From the NCBI GenBank assembly GCA_001595885.1, contig LSSH01000072.1:1-15500 (forward strand): 15,500 bases of DNA, given 5' to 3'. Under the pieces are notes generated by a model that saw only the letters and a list, made by a program, of their open reading frames with translations, did not search any database and was not told the origin of the DNA. The stretch comes from Candidatus Proteinoplasmatales archaeon SG8-5. GTDB lineage: Archaea > Thermoplasmatota > Thermoplasmata > SG8-5. Positions 6,336 to 13,800 of the stretch are shown one piece after another. A program made the position numbers and the translations under genes. The first letter of the stretch is position 1, and each line of letters begins with the position of its first letter.

Positions 6336-7736
6336 CTATGACTTCTTTGTTTTCTTCTTCGTTGTCTTCTTCTTGGTTGTCTTCTTCACTGTGGCGCCGG
6401 CAGGGAAGTCTGCCGGAGGCGGAGGCGGTTCTATCTTGATGTTCGCCACGCTTCTGGCCACCTCCTTCTCCACGGCGTTTTTCACCTGGTCCCTGATATC
6501 CGTTTTAAGAACGTTCATCTTGCCCTCCAGCGCCTTGATCTGTTCCTTGTGTTCCTTATCTGATCCCTTGACGAGGGATTTGATCTCCTTCTCGAGGTCA
6601 GAGACCCTGTCATTGATGTTGTGCATACGCTTGGAGTCCCGGAATACCGTTTCCTTGATCTCCTTGGAGACCGTGAGGTCCTTCTTGAGCGAGGTTAACT
6701 CCTTATTCAAGGTGGTCATCTCGGCCTTTGTATCCTTGAGTGAGTTCCTCACCTTTGTCAGCGCTATCTCGAGCTCATCCGAAATGGCTTCATCCTCCAG
6801 CGCATCGACCTTGAGCTTGATCTCCTTGATATCCTTCTCCAGTTCGAAGGTCTCACTGCTCTTTCTCAGGTCCTCGAGCTTTTTCTCGATTTCCTCGATT
6901 GTCTTCTCGAGGTCGGACGGCACCCCGGCAACTCCATCCAGCGACTCCATCTTCAGTTCCAGCTCCTTGACCGTCTGCTCAAGCTGGCTCATGTTCGCGT
7001 TCAATGCCTTTCCGTGGCTCTCGAAGCTCTCCTCGATCTTTGCCGTCCTCTCCTCGATCTCCTGAAGCACGGATTCCATTTCCACCTCGACCTCTCCGGC
7101 CACCGCCTCGACCTCTGCCCTCTCGAAAGCCATGATATCCATGAAGGACCGGGCGTAATCCGCAAAGCGCTCCTCGTCGCCAAGGTCCATTTCCTTGTAC
7201 AGTTCGATGATAAGCTCCTTTGCACGGTCCAGCTTATCCTTTTGGGTCTTTGCCTGCTCGTCGAGCCAGGGATTGAGGTCCAGCATGCCCTGCATGTCGT
7301 CGTGTATCTCCTCCATGTGGGTCTCGGTGGCACTGAGGATCTCCAGCCTCCTCGAGATCTTGAGGTCCCTCTCTGCATCGAGGTGGGCCAGCCTAGCCGC
7401 CTCTTCACCGTTGAATGATGTGTATGGCGGAAAGACCTGCATGAAGTCCAATGCTCTCTCGTCCAACTTCTCCTTGACCTCTGAGTAATCGCCGTCGATG
7501 ACCAGGAGTTTCGAGCGGTTGCTCTTTCTGAAAAGGACGCAAACGGCTTCGTTGGGCAGCCTGTATATCTCGGCCACGAACGGGAATCCCTTGTAGAACT
7601 GCGGAAGGTGCCTTTCATCCATGTCCTTCTCGCCCAGGTAACCTCGGTAAGCGTCAATGTACTGGCTGATGAACTCCTCGAGCTCTTCTGTCTCACTACT
7701 CGGCTCTGATTCCTCCTCCTTCTTCTTGGCAGACAT
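6336..7736 (-). CDS. Long coiled-coil protein with Lys/Thr-rich C-terminal tail
   Basis: The product is 466 residues from ATG 7736, which follows a GGTG SD-like motif; the in-frame ATG 7751 would add MLGVR and could be a leaderless start. An acidic/basic N-terminus (MSAKKKEEESEP) leads into a globular region (about 20-125) containing EIYRLPNEAVCVLFRK and LLVIDGDYSEVKEKL. From about 205 to 435 heptad-like repeats rich in Glu, Lys and Leu predict long coiled coils, broken near 270 (DGVAGVPSD). A proline run EPPPPPADFP then precedes the tail KKTTKKKTTKKKTKKS. No signal peptide or membrane segment is seen, so it is probably cytoplasmic. The repetitive basic tail resembles histone H1-type or RNA/DNA-binding tails, suggesting nucleic acid contact by a coiled-coil scaffold; this is inference. 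It resembles no SMC, since no Walker motifs are present. It is the first gene of the operon with the dehydrogenase and SHMT-like genes. Confidence 0.85.
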   Translation of the reverse strand: MSAKKKEEESEPSSETEELEEFISQYIDAYRGYLGEKDMDERHLPQFYKGFPFVAEIYRLPNEAVCVLFRKSNRSKLLVIDGDYSEVKEKLDERALDFMQVFPPYTSFNGEEAARLAHLDAERDLKISRRLEILSATETHMEEIHDDMQGMLDLNPWLDEQAKTQKDKLDRAKELIIELYKEMDLGDEERFADYARSFMDIMAFERAEVEAVAGEVEVEMESVLQEIEERTAKIEESFESHGKALNANMSQLEQTVKELELKMESLDGVAGVPSDLEKTIEEIEKKLEDLRKSSETFELEKDIKEIKLKVDALEDEAISDELEIALTKVRNSLKDTKAEMTTLNKELTSLKKDLTVSKEIKETVFRDSKRMHNINDRVSDLEKEIKSLVKGSDKEHKEQIKALEGKMNVLKTDIRDQVKNAVEKEVARSVANIKIEPPPPPADFPAGATVKKTTKKKTTKKKTKKS

Positions 7737-7780
7737 TCTCACACCGAGCATAGATGGATGCGCCAGTGTAAATATTTTCC

Positions 7781-7787
7781 TATAAAG
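7781..7787 (-). promoter_or_regulatory. TATA box for the coiled-coil/dehydrogenase/SHMT-like operon
   Basis: On the minus strand this reads CTTTATA, followed by a second AT-rich block (AAAATATTTA) closer to the gene. It lies about 30 bases before ATG 7751 and 45 before ATG 7736. A start near 7755 would allow either a near-leaderless start at 7751 or a leader of about 20 bases with the GGTG site for 7736. Confidence 0.5.
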
Positions 7788-7817
7788 CGTTCTGAAGATG
7801 AGGGCACGGATGTGAGT

Positions 7818-7843
7818 CCGGGAAGATAGTCAAACCCTTCCGG
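7818..7843 (-). terminator. Weak hairpin after the M14 peptidase gene
   Basis: Two bases past the M14 stop, CCGGAAG (7843-7837, minus strand) can pair with CTTCCCGG (7825-7818), leaving one bulged base and an 11-base loop. There is no clear T run after it. It is the only candidate 3' structure before the next promoter, so it is offered as a possible processing or termination site only. Confidence 0.3.
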
Positions 7844-7845
7844 CT

Positions 7846-10716
7846 CTACCAATCTACAATCCAAATGTCATCGTAAGTACAGTGTACCCAATACGCATTC
7901 CCGGGCTCCATTACGACCGACCCCAAGGCCTCATCGCTGATCTGATAGGGATCGACCGCGTCAAAAACGGCTATGCTGTCGGCGCCGCTCGGTAAGGTTG
8001 ACAATGCAATCCTGGAGGTGACCGATGGATATCCTACAAGGTTCCAACCTGCTGAGAGATACATCACCGTAGATGTAGGTTGCAACCCGCTCAGTGTAAG
8101 ATTGCCGTCGCCCACTTCGGTGATATGCACCCATAGGCCCATCGTGTTGTAGACAGCATCAAGATCGTGGAGCTCCGGGGGCATGAAAGTCGTATACGTC
8201 TTCCACGGGTCCATAGGATCTTCCGGATCGAACCACCTGATGACGTCCCAAGTGGTGGTACCGTCACCCGCGGAGTCGTCCAATATGTCCTCGATGGAAC
8301 CGATTGCCCTGATGGGGAAGGAAATGAAGTTCCACCCGGGGATGGGCAGGACAGGGACGTCGTAGGCGGGCAGCTCGGGCGTGAGCCACTCGATTATCCT
8401 GTACATCAGCAGGTCCTTGTTCGATTGTATGTCGGACCCCTCAAAATATTCGCATGCCAGATACACAACCCTATGAGCTCCGGTATCGGCTTTTATCGCA
8501 GCCGTCGGGTTCCCGATCTTGATGTAGGTGAAGATCGTGGAGGCAAAGCCGTCAAACGGTGTGATCTCCGATGGATATAATCCCGTGATCATGAGTCCGG
8601 CGAGTCCGTCCGAGATGGCATCCCCGGGAATGCCGTTGATGAAGTTGGAGTTGCTGTCATCCTGCAGGTAATTGGCGTGTAGATATGTCCGATACCAGTT
8701 CAACCAGCCGCCGCTGGACGCCGCCGCACCTATGTCCTCGCCGTTGATGTACAGACTCCCCCCGTTGTCCAGGTAATCCCCGATAAAGGTTCGTTCCGAG
8801 GAATCCAGAGGGTTTGGCCCATCAGTTGCCCAGATGACGACATCATAGTCGTTCAGGTCGACGAGCGAAGCTCCGAGGCTCTCCGCATACGAATACCCAT
8901 TGTTATCCAGGGCAGTCTTGTAGTTCTGGATTACGGAGTTCAGGTCGTTAACCAGTAATATTGCCGGGATGATGGATGTCACAGTTTCCACTGAATCGTA
9001 GTCGGTAGGTTCCACGACCGACCTGCCTATGACGTCGATGACCGCCTTCTCGTTATGCTGCGCGCCGTAAGGGGCCTCAACGACGAGGTTGACCATCCTC
9101 CACTCGTTGGGCTCTAAGTCTACTGGGTATTCGAGGGCGGGGGCTCCCACTCGGAAGTCATGGGTCGCGTAAGGTGTGTACATCGGTGATGAGCTTGTCT
9201 GGTTGTTCACATCCTCCGTCTCGATGTAATATGATATCCAGGTTCCGCTTGGCTGTCCGGGTATGTCCGCCTCCCAAGTATCGGCGGCAACGTTCACCAT
9301 TGGAACTTCGTTCCAAGTGCTCGAGTTCCTCCAGTATAATTTCGTCGAGCCGGGAATGAGGCCGTGGGGCGTCGTGATGTTCGCGGAGATGGTATATGGA
9401 CCAATGACGTCGTACGTATCCTGATACGGAACATGCGTGATCACCGGCGAGTCCTGGTAGAGGTTCCCGGCAGTGTCAGTGACGTGATAGTTGACGTCCA
9501 GGTTGAGCATGCAGGTCGCATCTATCTGCGACACGGGCGGCTGGAACGACCCGTCCAGCTCTATCGTATGCGCCGAGATGAACCTACCAAGATTGTACCA
9601 GTTGTGCCCGTACACCCAGTCATCAGTGTCTCCCGTTGTTGGATAGGCGACCGCGCTCTGCATAGCTGTGTATCCGTTAATCGCGGCGATGTCCGTTGAT
9701 ATGGCCTCCTGCACCGAGTGATGAGGGGTCTGGACACCCGTGTCGTAACCCCAAGGCCAATACACCTCCCTTCCGTAGCTGTGATAGGATATAGTGAGCT
9801 GGAAATCACGGGCCAGCACGAGGTCCCTGATGGCCTGGGTCTCGGGCTCCGAGAAAGGGGCCGGACCGCAATACGTGGAATCACTGGTGGTGTGGCTCGT
9901 GCCTGCCCCGCCCCAATCGCCGTTCGGGTCACCGTTCTGGGCGCCGTCGTAGTTCCTGTTGAGGTCGACCCCCCAGGTTCCGTCACCGTTGTCCCTTCTG
10001 TTCTTCCTCCACATGTTCTGGACTTCCTGGGAGTAGACATATCCGTCAGGGTTGACGATAGGCACGATGTAGGTCTCGCGGTTTTTCACCGTCCACGTGG
10101 CCCTCGGGTCCGAGCCGTAGTTATCCACCAGATGGTTGAGGAAGAACATGGGGACCTCGACCGTCATCCACTCCCTGGCGTGGTGCAAGCCCATGAACAG
10201 GACCTCGGGCTCGTCCTCGTCAACGGTCACGTTGTCACTGACCTTGATGCAGGGGATGGCCCTTCCTTCCCAGGAGGTTCCTATTACGGTCACGTTTACA
10301 ATATCGGGGTGGGCGGCCTCAAGGGCCAGTATCTCGGCTATGCAACTTGAATAATTACGATAACTGCTTGCCCTCGGTTTCGGCTCCTCGGACTCCGATG
10401 AAAATCCCGCGGGATTGTTATTGAAATGCGCTTGCCAGTCCGTCGGGTTTTCGATAGTGAGGACGATCGTATCGGCCACCGGACCGGTATTGCTCACATT
10501 GATATGGTAGGTGAAAGAGGAACCTGGTTTTATCGTACTCACGTTCTGCTGGCAGGTCAGGTGCACGTTGAAGCCCTCGGCAGCATGGCCAGGACCTGTA
10601 TCAATAATCTGATGCACCTCGACGTTTCCGCTCTCAATAACAGATGAAGGGAACACCATTGCAAGGGCTATGAATATAACAGCCAGTATCACTCTATAAC
10701 GCCCTTGCGAAACCAC
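7846..10716 (-). CDS. Secreted M14 zinc carboxypeptidase, multidomain
   Basis: This 956-residue extracellular metallocarboxypeptidase should remove C-terminal residues from peptides. GTG 10716 follows a strong SD and gives a Sec signal peptide (VSQGRYRVILAVIFIALAM). Residues about 45-100 form a CARDB/NEW3-like beta-sandwich. The M14 domain (about 115-415) has all key residues: zinc ligands H179 and E182 in GLHHAREW and H312 in YHSYG; N253-R254 in VDLNRNYD for substrate carboxylate; catalytic E386 in HTIELDG. A beta-domain (about 420-525) follows. Residues about 583-780 (AILLVNDLNS, YDVVIWATDG, YLDNGGSLYINGEDIG, IIEWL) look like a class I amidotransferase/ThuA-type fold without an obvious nucleophile elbow cysteine. 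The C-terminus (786-956) is a module shared with the upstream C11 peptidase. No C-terminal membrane helix, PGF-CTERM or LPXTG is seen. Several sequons (NVS, NYS, NVT, NSS) suggest glycosylation. It lies 175 bases after the C11 gene with its own promoter. Confidence 0.95.
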   Translation of the reverse strand: MVSQGRYRVILAVIFIALAMVFPSSVIESGNVEVHQIIDTGPGHAAEGFNVHLTCQQNVSTIKPGSSFTYHINVSNTGPVADTIVLTIENPTDWQAHFNNNPAGFSSESEEPKPRASSYRNYSSCIAEILALEAAHPDIVNVTVIGTSWEGRAIPCIKVSDNVTVDEDEPEVLFMGLHHAREWMTVEVPMFFLNHLVDNYGSDPRATWTVKNRETYIVPIVNPDGYVYSQEVQNMWRKNRRDNGDGTWGVDLNRNYDGAQNGDPNGDWGGAGTSHTTSDSTYCGPAPFSEPETQAIRDLVLARDFQLTISYHSYGREVYWPWGYDTGVQTPHHSVQEAISTDIAAINGYTAMQSAVAYPTTGDTDDWVYGHNWYNLGRFISAHTIELDGSFQPPVSQIDATCMLNLDVNYHVTDTAGNLYQDSPVITHVPYQDTYDVIGPYTISANITTPHGLIPGSTKLYWRNSSTWNEVPMVNVAADTWEADIPGQPSGTWISYYIETEDVNNQTSSSPMYTPYATHDFRVGAPALEYPVDLEPNEWRMVNLVVEAPYGAQHNEKAVIDVIGRSVVEPTDYDSVETVTSIIPAILLVNDLNSVIQNYKTALDNNGYSYAESLGASLVDLNDYDVVIWATDGPNPLDSSERTFIGDYLDNGGSLYINGEDIGAAASSGGWLNWYRTYLHANYLQDDSNSNFINGIPGDAISDGLAGLMITGLYPSEITPFDGFASTIFTYIKIGNPTAAIKADTGAHRVVYLACEYFEGSDIQSNKDLLMYRIIEWLTPELPAYDVPVLPIPGWNFISFPIRAIGSIEDILDDSAGDGTTTWDVIRWFDPEDPMDPWKTYTTFMPPELHDLDAVYNTMGLWVHITEVGDGNLTLSGLQPTSTVMYLSAGWNLVGYPSVTSRIALSTLPSGADSIAVFDAVDPYQISDEALGSVVMEPGNAYWVHCTYDDIWIVDW
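7849..8361 (-). repeat. C-terminal GWN/WVHT module, copy in M14 peptidase
   Basis: This stretch encodes residues 786-956. It contains two half-repeats: one from GWNFISFP through NTMGLWVHIT, the second from GWNLVGYPS through GNAYWVHCT, ending DDIWIVDW. It aligns with few gaps to the end of the neighbouring C11 peptidase, sharing SFPI, WD-x-x-x-WFD, PP, NTMG-x-W-x-H-x-T, GWNLV-x-YPS, TLP-x-x-AD, DE and GNAYWVH-x-T. Function is unknown; a beta-rich attachment or stabilising domain is inferred. Confidence 0.8.
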
Positions 10717-10723
10717 ACTTCAG

Positions 10724-10730
10724 CCTCCTC
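10724..10730 (-). promoter_or_regulatory. Strong ribosome binding site deciding the GTG start of the M14 peptidase
   Basis: The minus strand reads GAGGAGG, 7 bases before GTG 10716, the best SD in the window. It fixes the start at a GTG codon directly before the signal peptide; an overlapping GTG at 10718 is out of frame. Confidence 0.75.
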
Positions 10731-10754
10731 GGATATGGTTATTGTGATTTAGTC

Positions 10755-10763
10755 TATATATAA
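10755..10763 (-). promoter_or_regulatory. TATA box for the M14 peptidase gene
   Basis: The minus strand reads TTATATATA inside GGTTATATATAGAC, about 40 bases before the GTG. A start site about 25 bases downstream would lie near 10730, just before or at the SD, giving a leader of about 15 bases. It implies that the peptidase gene is transcribed independently of the upstream C11 gene. Confidence 0.6.
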
Positions 10764-10823
10764 CCTTTGTCCAATCAACTGTTCAGTGGGATATTGATAC
10801 CATTTACTCCGGCTCTTTCCTCA

Positions 10824-10866
10824 CCCCAAAATTAAGTTGGGGCTGAGGCTTGTATACGCCTCAGCC
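10824..10866 (-). terminator. Two overlapping hairpins after the C11 peptidase gene
   Basis: In the minus-strand transcript, 25 bases after the C11 stop, GGCTGAGGC (10866-10858) pairs perfectly with GCCTCAGCC (10849-10841) around an 8-base loop. A second stem, CCCCAA (10842-10837) with TTGGGG (10829-10824), follows. The two stems share bases 10841-10842, so they compete at their junction. A 9-bp GC-rich stem between two separately promoted genes is best read as a terminator or 3' stability element. No long T run follows. Confidence 0.55.
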
Positions 10867-10891
10867 ATTGTGTGACCGTTTCTCAAGGAAA

Positions 10892-13800
10892 TTATACGTC
10901 AACCGTCCAAACAGTATCCGCGGTTACGTGGACCCAGTAGGCGTTACCAACCTGCATGGTCACGGTGTTGGGCAACTCGTCCCTGATCAGGTAGGGTTGT
11001 GCAAGGTCGTACACAGATATCAGGTCTGCCTCGGGCGGCAGCGTCGCCGATGCCAGCCTTGGTGTGTTCGAGGGGTAGCTGACCAGGTTCCAGCCAGTGT
11101 AAAGGTTGATCATGACCGGACCCGCGGGCATGTCACCAGTGCCGACTGTAAGTTGCTGGTCGCCACCGTTGGAGGTCAGGTGCAGCCAGACACCCATGGT
11201 GTTGTCGAAGGCGTCCATGTCGTTGATGGCCGGCGGCTTGTAGATGCTGAAGCTGCGCCATTGCTTGTTGACGTTATCGAACCACTGGGCTATGTCCCAG
11301 GCACTCTGACCGTCACCCCAGCTGGCATCATCGTAAACCGTGAGCACATCACCGGTGGCCAAGATTGGGAACGAGACGAACACCCATTCGCCCGCACCGA
11401 TGCCTGTCAGGTCGATGTTGTAGACCGGCGGCAATATGGTTATGGTCCCGTCACTCCAGTCCTCGTTCGACTGGCCGATGCTGTCTTCTACGACGATGTG
11501 CAGGTAATAGTCGCCGGCAGGTACGCCGGTGGTGTCCCAGATGTAGGTTGCCGCGCCTGCATCAACGGTGTTCGTGATCAGGGTCTGACCGTTGCCGGGA
11601 TTCGTGTCATCGTCGTAGTATATCCAGCAGTTGGGCGTCGGTCCCCACGGGTTGTCGTCCGCGGCCGTCCAGAATATGGATATCAATGAGTCCGCAGGAT
11701 AGGTCTGGCCTCCGTTCGGCGAATCAAGGGTGACAGTCGGGGGCATGTCTGCGACCGGTATCTCGGGGACAGCGTTGGTGTTCATCTCCTCGTTGCCCCA
11801 GATGTCCTCGGCCCTGACGACGTACCACCAGTTGATACCATCCAGTTCACCGTATCCGTAATCCATGTAGGTGGCTGTACCCGCTGGCACGGTGTCAATG
11901 ATGTGCGCCCCGTCCCACGGGCCAGACGAAACCGTCGACCTGTATATGTTGTAGTGGTCCACATCGTTGACCCCTGCTCCATCGTCCCCGGACAGGGTCC
12001 AGTTCAGCCAGTTGTCTTCGGTCGTGCCGCCGCCAATGGAAGTGAGAAGCACGTCGTCGATGTACCAGTAATTCAGCTGCCATGAGTCGCCTGTCACCGC
12101 CCAGCCAATGTAGAAGCTCGGGGAGCCTACATTGGTGGTAACGGTAAGGGTTTCAAGGCTTGCAGTCGTGCTTCCGGGCGTGACTGTGTCGTCCCAGAAC
12201 CACCCGTCCTCTGTCCAGGTCGTCCCGTCCGTACTTGTCCGAATGCTGAGCCTCACGCCGGTCCCGCCAGTATAATCATTAATCTGGTTCTGCCACTGCA
12301 GATCCATCGACGTTAGGCCGCTTGTGTCGAACGGCCCGGCGTATAACACCGATGTCCCTATACCGCTGGACCCGTAGTAGAACCTAGCCTCGGGTGCCGT
12401 TCCTCCTGCGTTATTGGTTGCCTGCTGTGACCATGTTCCCGTTGTACCCGATGTATATATGTTCCATCCGGAGGGGGGGACCGAGATTGAGAAGTCCTCG
12501 TCCAACCAGGTCATTGAAACGACCCCGAACCAATCGACAGTGAGCCCAGTAGGTGGTGCCGGGGGCGTGATGTCCATCGTTGTGAAGCTCCAAGTCGGAG
12601 ACGAGGTAACGTACTCCCCGTCATCGGCCTCGACGAACCAGGAGTAAGTTGTCTCGGGCGATAATCCCAGCCAGGACATGTTGGTGTAAGTTCCACTTGG
12701 CACGTTGAGGTTGGTGCCTATGAGAGTCGGTCCCGAAGCATCGTAGAACCGCATGGTCAGCGGGTCGCCGTTGGGGTCAGCAGCACGAACGCTGAGGGTC
12801 GGGTCCACCGACACTCCGATGGCACCGTTCGCCGGTGTCGGGTCATTCGGTGCGGTGGGCGCGACATTGAAGGGCGGGACCTCGGGAACCGCATTGGTGT
12901 TCATGTCCAAATTACCAACACCGTCCAACGCCCTGATCACGTACCACCAGTTGATGCCGTCGAACTCGCCCATGCCAACGTCGAGGTATGAGGTCGTCCC
13001 GGGTGGGAGCGTGTCTATAATCGCACCCGCGTCCCACGGGCCGAACTCGTCGTTAGCTCGATATAGGTTATACTGGACAACGTCGTTGTCACCTGCACCG
13101 TCATCTAACGAGAGAGCCCAATCCAATTGGTTGTCAGGTCCCGAGCCGACCACCGGTGACATGGCAGCCACAACAGGGTCGTCCCAGTGCCAATAATCGA
13201 AGGTCGCACCGCTCCCTCCTGTCTGGTAGAACCTGACCTGGAAGCCTGCGTGGAAGGCGTCGGCTCCCAACGGATATGTGGGCGTATATATGGTCGCTTC
13301 CGGATCGGCACCGGCAAGGGTACCGAGCGTGATCCACGAGGCACCATCGTTCAGATAAGATATTACTAAGTCCTCTCCAAGATCTGGGTTCTCACTCCCA
13401 ATCGATGTGGCGCCCTGCTGGACCCAGACACTCAGGTCACCGCTTACGAAACCCGACGTGTCCATGACCGGTGAGTCCCAGGTGTACGTGCTCTCTCCGC
13501 TGTACATCGAGTAAATTCCGGAGTTCGCGGTACGGGTATCGACACCGCCCACTCCCATCCCGGAACCGCTCCAGTCACTGGCATCGCCGTCCTCGAAGTC
13601 GTCCTGCCAGACTATGGTGGGAGTATAATCCACCCATTGTACTGTCAGGGCGGTTGGGGGTTGCGGCGGGTCATTGTCCACCATCGCGGTGTCGGTCACC
13701 GTTGCCGGGCTTCCGGTCCCGTCGTCGGCATCGTTGTACGTTGCCGTGATTGTGTCTCCGTCGGACACGCAAAGCACTCCTGCCGAGTCTGTGGCAGATA

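Noticed and set aside
6339..6392. TCTTCTT-rich low-complexity stretch as a CRISPR-like or satellite repeat
   Set aside because: It is explained by the Lys/Thr codons of the coiled-coil protein's tail; there are no spacers or regular units.
6322..7065. A 247-codon plus-strand frame rich in Ser, Leu and Phe, resembling a membrane protein
   Set aside because: It is the antisense of the Glu/Lys-rich coiled-coil gene; the hydrophobic look is a by-product of reading GAG/AAG codons backwards.
9718..10350. A 210-codon plus-strand frame opposite the M14 domain
   Set aside because: The minus-strand frame contains the complete M14 active site, so the plus-strand frame is a shadow.
10850..11689. A 279-codon plus-strand frame over the end of the C11 gene
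   Set aside because: The opposite strand encodes the conserved C-terminal module shared with the M14 peptidase; the antisense product has no recognisable feature.
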